64,000 nt of DNA from Streptomyces sp. SKN60 (GTDB lineage: Bacteria; Actinomycetota; Actinomycetes; Streptomycetales; Streptomycetaceae), in contig NZ_JAHTMW010000004.1 in NCBI RefSeq assembly GCF_026236535.1, positions 341,508-405,507 of the forward strand. Direction: 5' to 3'. Below the pieces are notes generated by a model, which ran no database searches, was not told where the DNA came from, and worked only from the letters and a program-made list of their open reading frames with translations. Of the stretch, positions 51,787-60,397 are shown in pieces. Position 1 is the stretch's first letter. Each line of letters opens with the position of its first letter. A program made the position numbers and the translations under genes.

Positions 51787-52947
51787 ATGACGCCCACCGA
51801 CCGCCTGCCGGTCACGGTTCTCTCCGGGTTCCTCGGGGCCGGGAAGACCACCCTGCTCAACCATGTGCTCGGCAATCGCGAAGGACTGCGCGTCGCGGTC
51901 ATCGTCAACGACATGAGCGAGGTCAACATCGACGCCGCGCTCGTCCGCGGCGGCGAGGCGGCCCTGTCCCGCACCGAGGAGCGGCTGGTCGAGATGACCA
52001 ACGGGTGCATCTGCTGCACCCTGCGCGACGACCTCCTGGAGGAGGTCGACCGGCTCGCCCGCGAGGGCCGCTTCGACCATCTGCTCATCGAGTCGAGCGG
52101 CATCTCCGAGCCCATGCCCGTGGCCGCCACCTTCTCCTTCCCCCGCGACGACGGGGCCACCCTCGGCGACCTCGCCCGGCTCGACACCATGGTGACCGTC
52201 GTGGACGCCGCGGGGTTCCTGCCCGAGCTGGACGGCGGCGACGAACTCGTCGCGCGCGGCCTGGACCAGTACGAGGACGACGAGCGGACCGTGAGCGATC
52301 TCCTCATGGACCAGGTCGAGTTCGCGGACGTCATCGTCCTCAACAAGCTCGACCTGGTCGGCCCGGAGGAGGCGCGCCGGCTGCGCGCCACGCTGTCGCG
52401 GCTCAACCCGGAGGCCCGGATCGTCCCGGCCGTGCGCGGCCAGGTGCCGCTCGAACACATCCTGGGCACCGGCCTGTTCGACGTCGAGCGGGCGCAGCAG
52501 GCCCCCGGCTGGGTGAAGGAGCTCAACGGCGACCACGTACCGGAGACCGAGGAGTACGGCATCTCCTCGCTCGTGTTCCGCTCCGAGCTGCCGTTCCATC
52601 CCGGGCGCCTGTGGGCCTTCGTCACAAAAGGCCTGGACAGCGGCACCTTCGGGCGGGTCCTGCGCTCCAAGGGCTTCTTCCGGCTCGCCAGCCGGCCCCG
52701 GGTGACGGGCCTGTGGTCCCAGGCCGGCGCCGTCGCCCGGTTCGAACCGTCCGGCGCCCGCGGCCCGGAGACCACCCAGGGCCAGGAGCTCGTCTTCATC
52801 GGCACCGGCCTGCGCGCCGACGCCCTGCGCGCGGCGCTGGAAGCCTGTCTGCTGGTGCCGGGCGAGGCCGTCCCCGCCGACGACGACTTCCCCGCGTGGG
52901 AGACGTACGGCATCGAGGACGCCTGCGAGCACGAACAGGCGGCCTGA
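51787..52947 (+). CDS. COG0523 family GTPase, putative zinc chaperone
   Basis: 386 residues. GTPase motifs are intact: P-loop [18 protein letters not shown], Walker B-type [11 protein letters not shown] and guanine motif [11 protein letters not shown]. The metal motif [11 protein letters not shown] (CxCC) follows. The C-terminal CobW domain has [21 protein letters not shown] and [23 protein letters not shown]. Zur-controlled members (ZagA/ZigA-like) deliver zinc to essential enzymes when zinc is scarce. It is 6 bp after rpmF. A 46-nt perfect palindrome follows. Confidence 0.93.
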   Translation: MTPTDRLPVTVLSGFLGAGKTTLLNHVLGNREGLRVAVIVNDMSEVNIDAALVRGGEAALSRTEERLVEMTNGCICCTLRDDLLEEVDRLAREGRFDHLLIESSGISEPMPVAATFSFPRDDGATLGDLARLDTMVTVVDAAGFLPELDGGDELVARGLDQYEDDERTVSDLLMDQVEFADVIVLNKLDLVGPEEARRLRATLSRLNPEARIVPAVRGQVPLEHILGTGLFDVERAQQAPGWVKELNGDHVPETEEYGISSLVFRSELPFHPGRLWAFVTKGLDSGTFGRVLRSKGFFRLASRPRVTGLWSQAGAVARFEPSGARGPETTQGQELVFIGTGLRADALRAALEACLLVPGEAVPADDDFPAWETYGIEDACEHEQAA

Positions 52948-52968
52948 AACAGCAGCCCGACCAGCCAG

Positions 52969-53014
52969 ACGCAGAGGGGGGCGCCGCGAGATCTCGCGGC
53001 GCCCCCCTCTGCGT
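52969..53014. terminator. Bidirectional terminator, 46-nt perfect palindrome
   Basis: Positions 52969-53014 are fully self-complementary about GAGATCTC (52988-52995). It lies between the convergent COG0523 gene and the zinc permease gene; a short T run follows on the plus strand. Confidence 0.9.
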
Positions 53015-53034
53015 TTCCTTTCCCGCCCGTTCGC

Positions 53035-53913
53035 CTAGCCGGCCGGCTCCGGCAACGGCTGCGCCGCGGGCGCCGCCCGGCGGCGGGCGCGTGCCAGGAG
53101 GCCGTGTCTGGGGGCCAGGCACCAGGTGAGGGCGAAGAGGCCGGTGAGCACGACGACGATGGAGCCGCCGGCCGCCAGGTCGTACGCGTACGAGACATAC
53201 AGTCCGCCGAGGGTGCCGGCGCAGCCGATGCCGGACGCCAGCAGGGTCATGACGCCGAGCCGGTCGGTGAGCATGCGGGCGGTCGCGGCGGGGGTGATGA
53301 GCAGCGCGAGGACCAGGATGTTGCCGACCGCCTCAAGGGACATGACGATCGTCGTCGTCACGACGATGTAGAGGAGCAGGTCGAGGCGGAAGACCGGCAG
53401 TCCGGCGGCCCGCGCCGTCTCGCGGTCCAGGGTGACGGCGACGAGTTCCTTGCGCAGGAGGAGCACGACGGTGACGAGTACGGCTCCGAGTCCCGCCACC
53501 GTCCACACGTCCTCGGGGCCGACGGCGAGGACCTGGCCGAAGAGGAAGGAGGACAGGTCGGTCGTCCAGCTGTCCCGGGTGGAGACGAGGACGATGCCGA
53601 GGCCGAAGGCGAACGCGAAGAAGACGCCGATGACGGTGTCCTCCTTCAGCCGCCGGTTCTGGGAGACGAAGGCGATCAGGACGGCCGTGGTGATGCCGGC
53701 GGCCGCGCCGCCGAGCAGCAGATTGCCCTCCAGGGCATACGCGAGGGCGACGCCGGGGAACGCGGAGTGCGCCACGGCATCGCCGATGAAGGCCATGCCC
53801 CGCAGGACGACGAAGACGCCGACGACCCCGCAGACCAGGCCTACGACCGCGGCGACCGCGAAGGCGCGCTGCATGAAGGGGAGTTCCCACGGGCCGAGCA
53901 GGAAGTCGATCAC
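53035..53913 (-). CDS. Zinc ABC transporter permease (anchored-repeat type)
   Basis: 292 residues, eight to nine membrane helices. The ABC-3 family start (FMQRAFAVAAVVGLVCGVVGVFVVLRGMAFIGDAVAHSAFPGVALAY) and EAVGNILVLALLITPAATARMLTDRL are typical of ZnuB/MntB permeases. It overlaps the ATPase gene by 4 bp and ends the operon that starts at 60.28 kb. Actinobacterial permeases with anchored-repeat partners form their own group; the neighbouring surface proteins place it there. Confidence 0.92.
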   Translation of the reverse strand: MIDFLLGPWELPFMQRAFAVAAVVGLVCGVVGVFVVLRGMAFIGDAVAHSAFPGVALAYALEGNLLLGGAAAGITTAVLIAFVSQNRRLKEDTVIGVFFAFAFGLGIVLVSTRDSWTTDLSSFLFGQVLAVGPEDVWTVAGLGAVLVTVVLLLRKELVAVTLDRETARAAGLPVFRLDLLLYIVVTTTIVMSLEAVGNILVLALLITPAATARMLTDRLGVMTLLASGIGCAGTLGGLYVSYAYDLAAGGSIVVVLTGLFALTWCLAPRHGLLARARRRAAPAAQPLPEPAG

Positions 53914-54665
53914 GCCGCCTCCCCCGCCGCGCTCCCGGCGCCCGCCCGGTCGAGGCCGAAGGCCTGGAGCATCCGGTCCGGATCGGAAAGGAGTTCCGGG
54001 CCGCCCTCCGCGACCACCGTCCGGTTGAGCAGGACGACGCGGGTGCAGGTGCGGGCGGCGGCCGCCAGGTCGTGTGTGGTCATGAGCAGGGCCGTTCCGT
54101 CCTCGGCCAGCCGGCCGAACAGGTCGTTCAGGAGCTCCTGCGTGGGGACGTCGACACCGGTGAACGGCTCGTCCAGAAGCAGGATGCGCGGCTCGGCGGC
54201 CAGGGCACGGGCCACGAGGACGCGCTGCCGCTGGCCGCCCGACAGCTCGCCGACGGGTCTGCGCCGCAGGTCCGTGAGGCCGCTGAGTTCCAGCGCCCGG
54301 TCCACGGCGGCATGGTCGGCCGCCGACGGTCTGCGCAGCCAGCCGATGCGCCGGGTGCGGCCGGACAGGACGGCGCCGGCGATGTCGACCGGGAAGTCCC
54401 AGGCGAACTCGTGGCGCTGGGGGACGTAGCCGATCAGGCGCCGCGCCTCCGACACGGGCTGTCCGGCCACCAGGACCCGGCCGGCCGAGAGGGGGGTGAG
54501 GCCGAGGACGGCCCGCAGCAGGGTCGTCTTGCCCGCGCCGTTGGGTCCGATCAGCCCGACCAGTTCCCCGGCGCCGACGGAGAGGTGCGCGTCCTGGAGT
54601 GCGATGCGGCCGCCGAGGGCGACGGTGACGCCCTCGGCCCGCAGGACGGGACCGGCCGCGCTCAT
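53910..54665 (-). CDS. Zinc ABC transporter ATPase (anchored-repeat type)
   Basis: 251 residues from ATG 54665, overlapping the preceding stop by 4 bp. Walker A is [18 protein letters not shown], the Q-loop is YVPQRHEF, the signature LSGGQRQRVLVARAL, Walker B ILLLDEPFTGVD and the switch His MTTHD. It powers the permease encoded next. Strict gene overlaps (4 bp each) point to balanced translation of the transporter and surface proteins. Confidence 0.94.
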   Translation of the reverse strand: MSAAGPVLRAEGVTVALGGRIALQDAHLSVGAGELVGLIGPNGAGKTTLLRAVLGLTPLSAGRVLVAGQPVSEARRLIGYVPQRHEFAWDFPVDIAGAVLSGRTRRIGWLRRPSAADHAAVDRALELSGLTDLRRRPVGELSGGQRQRVLVARALAAEPRILLLDEPFTGVDVPTQELLNDLFGRLAEDGTALLMTTHDLAAAARTCTRVVLLNRTVVAEGGPELLSDPDRMLQAFGLDRAGAGSAAGEAA

Positions 54666-56206
54666 GCCCGTACCCCGTTCCGCTGTCCCCTGCGGCGGTT
54701 CAGCACGACCAGGGTGGCGCCGGCTGCGGCGAGGGCCACGGCGGCGGCGCCCATGAGCGCGACGTCGCCCGCGCCGGTGTCGGCCATGGAGCCGGATGTG
54801 CTCTTGCGGTCCTCGGCGGGGTCGCCGCCTGCGGAGTCCGGCTTGTCGCCGGTCCCCGAAGACGCCCCTCCGGATCCGGACGGGTTGCCGGACGGGTTGC
54901 CGGACGCGCCGTCGGACGGGGCGACGGAACCCGGGTCCGTCCCGTCGCCGACCACGAACGTGAGCGTCTCCGTGTCCGTCGAGGCCGATCCGTTCGCCAG
55001 GGTGCCGGTCATCGAGACCGTGAGCCGGTGCACTCCTTCGCCGCCGAAGGCCCAACCGCCGTGGGCGTGCGTGTTGGCCGGGACGTCGATGGTGTCCGGC
55101 ACGCCGTCCCTGCTGTTGAACAGGACGTTCGCGCCCGAGAGTCCGTCGTAGGTGTAGAGGGCGAAGCTGCCGGGCCCCTCGGCCTTCGTCAGGGCGAACT
55201 TCACACCGCCCTTGAGCGCGCCCGCCTCGACGTTGTCGGTGGACCAGCCCGGCCACAGCAGGCCCTCCTGCTGGACCTGGTCGAGCAGCCAGACCGGCTC
55301 GCCGCTCTTGCCCAGGAAGGAGAAGGCGTTCCCGGCCGGGATCTGCTTCTTCGCGGCGGGCCTGACGTGGAGCTCCACCGAGGACGGCTCGCGCCAGGTG
55401 GTCTTCCCGGCGACCGTGCCGTCCTTGACCTGGATCTGCAGCTTCCCGTCGACGACTCGTGCCGCGATGTCCACATGGCCTTCCTGGAGGACCTTCTTCT
55501 GCGTGGCCGCCCTCGCCCTGGTGGATGCCGGGGCCGCCGCGCGCGTGACCGCCAGGGCGGGCGCCGTCGGAGCGGCCGCCGCGGGCATGGGTGTGGGCGT
55601 CGGCGTCCGCGTAGGCGTGGGCGTCGCGAGAGCGGGGGCGCCGACCCGTACCGTCAACGTCGTCGTCCGGCGGACCGGTTCCGTCGCCGGGGAGTCGGCG
55701 AGGGTGAGCCCGTACGTGCCCGGGGCGGTGAACGCCCAGCGGGAGGCGGGCGGCACCGCGATGTCGGCGGCAGCGGCGTCACGAGGCGGAATCGGGTAAC
55801 CGTCCTCGGGCAGCCCTTCGGCACCGTCACTGCGCGCCACCAGCTCGGGCGCCGTGCCCTCTCCCCCACGGTGGATGACGAGGGCTCCGGGGCCCTCGAC
55901 GCCCGTGAGGGTCAGTCCGGCGGCGTCGGCGGGCTCCTCGATGTCCCACACCCGCGCCCCCGGTTCGCCCAGGAACGCGTACGCGGCCTCGTCCGGTACG
56001 ACCAGGACCTGTGTGTCCGGGGTGACGGCCCGTGGGACCGGGGTCTCGGACGCCGAAGTCCCGGACGCCGAAGGCTCGGACGCCGAGGGCTCGGCCGCGG
56101 CGGCGGTCGCGGTGAGGGCCGCGGTGGGGGTCAGGATCAGGGCCGTACCGAGGGCGCGGCCGAGAGCGATCCGGCCGGGTGTCCCCTTCTTGCGTAGGCT
56201 CGTCAT
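54662..56206 (-). CDS. Surface protein with choice-of-anchor M domain, zinc-transporter associated
   Basis: 514 residues. A signal peptide is followed by Ser/Glu/Ala-rich and Thr/Pro linkers (ATPTPTRTPTPTP). One clear choice-of-anchor M (actinobacterial surface-anchored) domain spans about residues 245-440: VLQEGHVDIAARVVDGKLQIQVKDGT, AFSFLGKSGEPVWLLDQVQQEGLLWPGWST and HAHGGWAFGGEGVHRLTVSMTGTL. A second, weaker copy precedes it (AYAFLGEPGARVWDIEEP). The C-terminus has MADTG, a hydrophobic helix and a basic tail (RRRGQRNGVRA), like a sortase signal. A 12-bp tandem repeat encodes NPSGNPSG. It overlaps both neighbours by 4 bp. Confidence 0.82.
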   Translation of the reverse strand: MTSLRKKGTPGRIALGRALGTALILTPTAALTATAAAAEPSASEPSASGTSASETPVPRAVTPDTQVLVVPDEAAYAFLGEPGARVWDIEEPADAAGLTLTGVEGPGALVIHRGGEGTAPELVARSDGAEGLPEDGYPIPPRDAAAADIAVPPASRWAFTAPGTYGLTLADSPATEPVRRTTTLTVRVGAPALATPTPTRTPTPTPMPAAAAPTAPALAVTRAAAPASTRARAATQKKVLQEGHVDIAARVVDGKLQIQVKDGTVAGKTTWREPSSVELHVRPAAKKQIPAGNAFSFLGKSGEPVWLLDQVQQEGLLWPGWSTDNVEAGALKGGVKFALTKAEGPGSFALYTYDGLSGANVLFNSRDGVPDTIDVPANTHAHGGWAFGGEGVHRLTVSMTGTLANGSASTDTETLTFVVGDGTDPGSVAPSDGASGNPSGNPSGSGGASSGTGDKPDSAGGDPAEDRKSTSGSMADTGAGDVALMGAAAVALAAAGATLVVLNRRRGQRNGVRA

Positions 56207-57747
56207 CGGGTCGTGCTTCCCTTTCCGCCCAGGCAGCGGGCGAGTTCGTCGGCGTTGTGGCGCATCATTCCGACGTAGTCGTGGACCTTGTCGTCGAAGG
56301 AGTCGCCGTAGATCGTGCAGAGGCCCACGCCCTCGTCCTGAGCCACCCGGCGCAGGATGTCGGCGCGTGCGGCGAGGTTGGGTTCGAGGAAGACGGCCGG
56401 GACCTTCTTCTCCCGGATGGTGCGCCGCAGTTGCTCGACCTCGGCCGCGCTCGGTTCCTGGCTCGGGACGGGGACGACGAAGCCGGCGACCTCCATGCCG
56501 TACGCCTGGGCGAGGTAGCCGAAGGCGTCGTGCGTGGTGATGAGCTTGCGGTGGGCCGCGGGGACCGTCGCGAGGGTGGTGGCGACGTTCTTGTGCAGGT
56601 CGGCGAGTGAGCGCAGGTACGTCTTGGTGTTGCGCTCGTAGACGGCCTTGCCTGCCGGGTCGGCCTTGGCGAGTTCGGCCTCGATGCGGCGGACGTACGC
56701 CTCGGCGTTGGACACGTCGCCCCAGGCGTGCGGGTCCAGGTCGCCGTGGACGTGCTTGCCGATGACGGCCTGCGGCAGGACCCAGATGTCCTGGCCGGCG
56801 GCACCGAGGAAGCGGTACTGCTCCTCCTTGGGCACCTTCGCCTTCGCCCGGTCGGGGACGTTCAGCGCGACGCCCGGGCCGGGTAGGCGCAGCCGTCCGC
56901 CGGTGGCCTTGTCGTCGGTCCGTACGTAGACGGACTTCTGCCGGGCGTTGAGGGTGAGGTCGGCGTGACCGCCGTCGAGCGTCGTGCGCCCCGCGGCCGG
57001 CTTGTTGTGCGCGGCGCCGCCGACGGTGAAGGTGACGGTGCCCTGTCCGGCGTCGGTGGTCGTTCCGTCCAGGGCCTCGACCTGGCCGCGTACGGTCAGT
57101 TCGTACGTACCCGGCTTCGTGAAGACCCAGTTCACGTGGGTGTGGGCCTCGGGCGGCAGGGTGAAGGAGTCCTTCGCGTCGAGGCCGTCGGTCGAGTCGA
57201 TGTAGCTGGTGGGGTTGCCGAGGGTGTCGGTGAGGTAGACGTGCAGGTCGCCCGGGCCGGTGAGCTTCACGGCGCTGGTACGCACATGGGCGCCCTCGCC
57301 GGCGACCTCGCCCTCCACGGCCCAGCCGAGCCACAGGACGTCGAGCCCGAGGTCCTCCTCCAGCTTCATGACGTGGCCGCCGAACTGCTCAAGCCTGGCG
57401 GCGATCTCGACCTTCGGCGCGCCCTCGCGGGCGTTGTTGTGGATCATCTTCATGATCCCGGGCTCCTCCAGGAGCAGCCCGTTGGAGAAGACGAGGTCGG
57501 CCCGCGCGACCTTGGCCGTGTCGCTCGGGCTGGGCTCGTAGGAGTGCGGGTCGCCGTGGTGCGGGACGATCGAGGTGACGTCGACGCGGTCGCCGCCGAC
57601 CTGGCGTGCCAGGTCGGCGATGATGCCGGTGGTCGTCGAGACGGTCAGGGCGGCGTCCGAGGCGCCGGGGCCGGGGCCGGAGCAGCCGGCCAGCAGCAGG
57701 GCACCGGCCAGTGCGAGAGCGGTTCTACGTGGCGCGGTGGTGCGCAC
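56203..57747 (-). CDS. Zinc-binding lipoprotein with inserted anchor M domain (anchored-repeat substrate-binding protein)
   Basis: 514 residues, about 200 longer than plain ZnuA. The lipobox LLLAGC gives Cys22. ZnuA parts: ADLARQVGGDRVDVTSIVPHHGDPHSYEPSPSD (first metal His), GDLDPHAWGDVSNAEAYV (second), LITTHDAFGYLAQAYG (third) and AVFLEPNLAARADILRRVA (fourth). Between residues ~115 and 330 a choice-of-anchor M domain (AHVRTSAVKLTGPGDLHVYL, AHTHVNWVFTKPGTYELTVRGQV, YRFLGAAGQDIWVLPQAVIG) is inserted. The insert may receive zinc from, or dock on, the surface proteins in the operon. Confidence 0.87.
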   Translation of the reverse strand: MRTTAPRRTALALAGALLLAGCSGPGPGASDAALTVSTTTGIIADLARQVGGDRVDVTSIVPHHGDPHSYEPSPSDTAKVARADLVFSNGLLLEEPGIMKMIHNNAREGAPKVEIAARLEQFGGHVMKLEEDLGLDVLWLGWAVEGEVAGEGAHVRTSAVKLTGPGDLHVYLTDTLGNPTSYIDSTDGLDAKDSFTLPPEAHTHVNWVFTKPGTYELTVRGQVEALDGTTTDAGQGTVTFTVGGAAHNKPAAGRTTLDGGHADLTLNARQKSVYVRTDDKATGGRLRLPGPGVALNVPDRAKAKVPKEEQYRFLGAAGQDIWVLPQAVIGKHVHGDLDPHAWGDVSNAEAYVRRIEAELAKADPAGKAVYERNTKTYLRSLADLHKNVATTLATVPAAHRKLITTHDAFGYLAQAYGMEVAGFVVPVPSQEPSAAEVEQLRRTIREKKVPAVFLEPNLAARADILRRVAQDEGVGLCTIYGDSFDDKVHDYVGMMRHNADELARCLGGKGSTTR

Positions 57748-57786
57748 GACGGAACTCCTTGGTGGACCTTGTGGTGGGTACGGAGG

Positions 57787-57832
57787 ACCGGCTCCGGGGG
57801 CGGGAGGGACGGCTGTGACCCCCGGAGCCGGT
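57787..57832 (-). terminator. Intercistronic hairpin between surface-protein and binding-protein genes
   Basis: ACCGGCTCCGGGGG (57787-57800) pairs with 57819-57832 around an 18-nt loop, directly after the stop of the upstream gene (stop at 57835-57837). It may be a partial terminator or a stabilising 3' end within the operon. Confidence 0.7.
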
Positions 57833-57834
57833 GG

Positions 57835-59520
57835 TCAGGGGGCGAGGTCCGACGGATCCTCGCGCCGGCGGCGGGCGAGCAGGAGGGCCGCCGTTCCGGC
57901 GCAGACCGCGGCGATCGCCAGGCCGACGGGCAGCAGGGCGGGGGCGCCGGTGGAAGCCAGGCCGCCGCCGGTCGACCCGCCGGTGACCTGGCCACCGTTC
58001 CCGGAGTCGCCGCCCGTTCGCGGCGTCTCCATGGCCGTCGGGCCGTCCGTGGCTCCCGGTGTCGGTGCGGACGAAGGCGGGGACGGATCCGGCCCCGGCC
58101 GGGACGCGGTCGGGGTGGTGGTCGGGGTCCGGCTGGGCGGGGCGGTCGTGGGGGCGGTGGGCTCGGTGCCCTCGCCCGGCTTCACCGTCGTGGGGTCGAC
58201 GGCCCCGACCGCCCAGGCGATCGTCGCCGTGTCGCTGACCTTCGTACCGTCGGTGAGGGTGGCGGCGACGGTGAACGTCGTGCGGTAGACGCCTTCCTTG
58301 GTGAAGGCCCACGCGGAGTGGGAGTGGCTGCCGGCGGCGTGCTCGAACGCGTCGGGCAGTCCGTCGCCGCTGTCCACGAGGACGGTGCTGTCCATCGAGT
58401 TGTCGTTGACGACGGCGAGCGTGCCGGGTCCCTCGAGCGAGTCGAGCCGGTAGGTGATCCTGCCCCTGACCTGGGAGGCGGGGAAGCCTTCGGTGCTCCA
58501 GCCGGGCCAGACGAGTCCGGCGAGCCGGCTGGACGGGAGCCACCAGACGGGGTCTCCGGGGGTGCCGAGGAAGGCGTACGCCTCGCTGATACGGCGCTTG
58601 GCGGCCGGTCCGACGTGGATGACGACGTCGTCGGGCTCGTGCCACCGCGGGTTCTGGAGGGTGCCGTCCTTGATCTGGAAGGCGAGCTTTCCGCCCTCTC
58701 CCGGCCGCGCGGCCAGGTCGATGTGTCCGTCGTCGATGACGTACGCGGCCGGCGCCGTCGAGGTCGGCGACGGGGCTGACGGTGTGGGGGACGTGGGCGT
58801 GGGTGTCGTCCCGCCACCGGGCCGTACGTGTGTGGGGTCGCTGGACCCGACGGCGACGGCGAGGGTCTCGGTGTCGCTGACCTTGCTCCCATCGGCCATG
58901 GTCGCGCTGACGGTGAGGGTGAGCCGGTGGACTCCTTCGGCGGCGAAACCCCAGGTGGGAGCGAACCGTTCCGTGCCCTGCGGCAGCGAGAAGGAACGGT
59001 GAGCGGGATCCTCGCTGTTGAGGTGCTGGACGGGCTCCTGGTCGGACCACTCCATCTCTTCGGTGAAGGTGTAGAGCGCGAACCGTCCCTCGCCCTGGGC
59101 CCGGTCGAGGCTGACCTCCACCGATCGCGCGCCGGCCGGGCCCGTCCAGCCGGGCGTCAGGGCGAAGACGTCCTTCGCGTGACGCCCGTTCAGGAACCAT
59201 CCGTACAGTCCGTCGCCCAGGACCGGGTTGACCGGCGAGAGGATCGACTCCTTCGCCTCGGGTACGACATGCAGCACCACGTCCGACGGTTCGCGCAGCA
59301 CCGTCCCGTCGCCGGTGCGGTCGGCGATCCGCAGGTCGAGCCGGCCGTCGGCGAGCTGCGGTACGAAGTCGATGTCGCCCTGCGTCAGTACGGCGCCGCT
59401 GTCGGCCCGGGCGGTGCCGCTGCCCGCGGCGACCAGTCCGACGGCCGTGGCGAGCAGCGCGGCGGCCAGGGTGGCGGCGGTCGCCGCGACGGCGCGGCGG
59501 CCGTGTGTCAGGACGCTCAT
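57835..59520 (-). CDS. LAXTG-anchored surface protein with two choice-of-anchor M domains
   Basis: 561 residues from ATG 59520, set by GGAGG with 7-nt spacing. A signal peptide (THGRRAVAATAATLAAALLATAVGL) is followed by two anchor M domains, about residues 40-235 and 260-460. Each has the GHIDLAAR / GDIDFVPQ start, a LGTPGDPVWWLPSSRLAGLVWPGWST-like centre and a HSHSAWAFTKEGVYRTTFTV-like His-rich end. Pro/Thr spacers (TPTPTSPTPSAPSPTSTAP) separate them from the wall. The C-terminus GGGLASTGAPALLPVGLAIAA...LLLARRRRED is a sortase E LAXTG signal. Wall display near the zinc transporter suggests zinc capture. Confidence 0.87.
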   Translation of the reverse strand: MSVLTHGRRAVAATAATLAAALLATAVGLVAAGSGTARADSGAVLTQGDIDFVPQLADGRLDLRIADRTGDGTVLREPSDVVLHVVPEAKESILSPVNPVLGDGLYGWFLNGRHAKDVFALTPGWTGPAGARSVEVSLDRAQGEGRFALYTFTEEMEWSDQEPVQHLNSEDPAHRSFSLPQGTERFAPTWGFAAEGVHRLTLTVSATMADGSKVSDTETLAVAVGSSDPTHVRPGGGTTPTPTSPTPSAPSPTSTAPAAYVIDDGHIDLAARPGEGGKLAFQIKDGTLQNPRWHEPDDVVIHVGPAAKRRISEAYAFLGTPGDPVWWLPSSRLAGLVWPGWSTEGFPASQVRGRITYRLDSLEGPGTLAVVNDNSMDSTVLVDSGDGLPDAFEHAAGSHSHSAWAFTKEGVYRTTFTVAATLTDGTKVSDTATIAWAVGAVDPTTVKPGEGTEPTAPTTAPPSRTPTTTPTASRPGPDPSPPSSAPTPGATDGPTAMETPRTGGDSGNGGQVTGGSTGGGLASTGAPALLPVGLAIAAVCAGTAALLLARRRREDPSDLAP

Positions 59521-59540
59521 GGTCCTGCCTCCTTGCCAAG

Positions 59541-59589
59541 GCGGTGACCCGCCCGCCCGGGCGGCGGGCACGGGCGGGCGGGTCACCGC
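59541..59589 (-). terminator. Strong hairpin between the first two genes of the zinc operon
   Basis: GCGGTGACCCGCCCGCCCG (59541-59559) is the exact complement of 59571-59589; the loop is 11 nt. It lies 14 bp after the stop of the first gene and would hold back much of the downstream transcription. Confidence 0.78.
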
Positions 59590-59603
59590 GGTCCGGTCGC
59601 CGG

Positions 59604-60284
59604 TCAGTTGGTGACGGTGATGGTGTAGGTGTCGGTGGCCGTCCTGGTCACGCCGCCCACGGTGCCGCTGACGGTGAAGGTCACCTGGTAGGTGCCGGGC
59701 TCCTCGAAGGCCCAGTTGGCGTGGTCGTGCGCGCCGACGGCGAAGGTCTTGGTCTTGTAGGAGGTGCTGGTGCCGCTGTCGTAGTAGCGGTCCACGGTCG
59801 AGCCGTTGACCTTGTAGACGCTGAAGTCGTCAGTGGCGGCGCCGTCGCGGGTCACCGTGCCGAGCTTGTACTGCACGGTGTCGCCGGCGAACACGCCGGA
59901 GGTCAGGTGCTCGGTGGAGATGCCGGGCCACAGCACGTTCCTGGCGGTCGCCACGGCCTGGTCCTGCGGCAGGACCCAGACCTGTGCGCCGGTGCCGAGG
60001 AAGCCGTACTGCGTGCCGGTCGGGCGCGCCACCTTGGCGGCGGCCGGCACGGAGAGCACCACGTCGGCCGGGTTGTACTCGACCGCGTTGGTCTCGTCGT
60101 GCACGTGCAGGGCGAAGGCGGCGCCGTCCCACTCCGCATCCAGGACGTCGACGTGGCCGGCGGAGAGCGTGGTCGCGGCGAATGCGGAGCTGTTGAGGCC
60201 GGCCACGGCGAGCACGGTGGCGGCGACGCCGGTCACGGTCATCAGGCGCTTGCGGGTACGCAAAGGGAACCCCCCATGGGTCAT
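59604..60284 (-). CDS. Secreted single-domain choice-of-anchor M protein
   Basis: About 226 residues from ATG 60284; TTG 60263, behind GGGGGG, would give 219 and is at least as likely. A signal peptide (RTRKRLMTVTGVAATVLAVAGLNSSAFA) ends before ATTLSAGHVDVLDAEW, the start of one complete anchor M domain: YGFLGTGAQVWVLPQDQAVATARNVLWPGIST and AHDHANWAFEEPGTYQVTFTVSG. There is no membrane or wall signal, so it is probably soluble or released. The many His residues would suit metal binding. It is the first gene after the Zur-box-like site, so it should be the most abundant protein of the operon. Confidence 0.82.
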   Translation of the reverse strand: MTHGGFPLRTRKRLMTVTGVAATVLAVAGLNSSAFAATTLSAGHVDVLDAEWDGAAFALHVHDETNAVEYNPADVVLSVPAAAKVARPTGTQYGFLGTGAQVWVLPQDQAVATARNVLWPGISTEHLTSGVFAGDTVQYKLGTVTRDGAATDDFSVYKVNGSTVDRYYDSGTSTSYKTKTFAVGAHDHANWAFEEPGTYQVTFTVSGTVGGVTRTATDTYTITVTN

Positions 60285-60310
60285 GTCCATGACGTTCATG
60301 GACATGCAGA

Positions 60311-60325
60311 CGATAATCATTTTCA
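60311..60325 (-). promoter_or_regulatory. Zur box before the surface-protein/zinc-transporter operon
   Basis: On the minus strand TGAAAATGATTATCG matches the actinobacterial Zur consensus TGAAAATGATTTTCA at 13 of 15 positions. It lies 27 bp before the first start codon of the operon. The AT-rich stretch stands out in this GC-rich DNA. Confidence 0.85.
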
Positions 60326-60351
60326 TTAAACGTCCGCAACCCTGCCCTGCC

Positions 60352-60384
60352 GGGGGGCCGCAGGCGTCGTGCCCGCGGCCCCCC
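60352..60384 (-). terminator. Terminator after the GH74 gene
   Basis: GGGGGGCCGC (60352-60361) pairs with GCGGCCCCCC (60375-60384) around a 13-nt loop, 13 bp after the stop of the GH74 gene and upstream of the Zur-controlled operon. Confidence 0.8.
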
Positions 60385-60397
60385 TCGGGAGTGGAGG

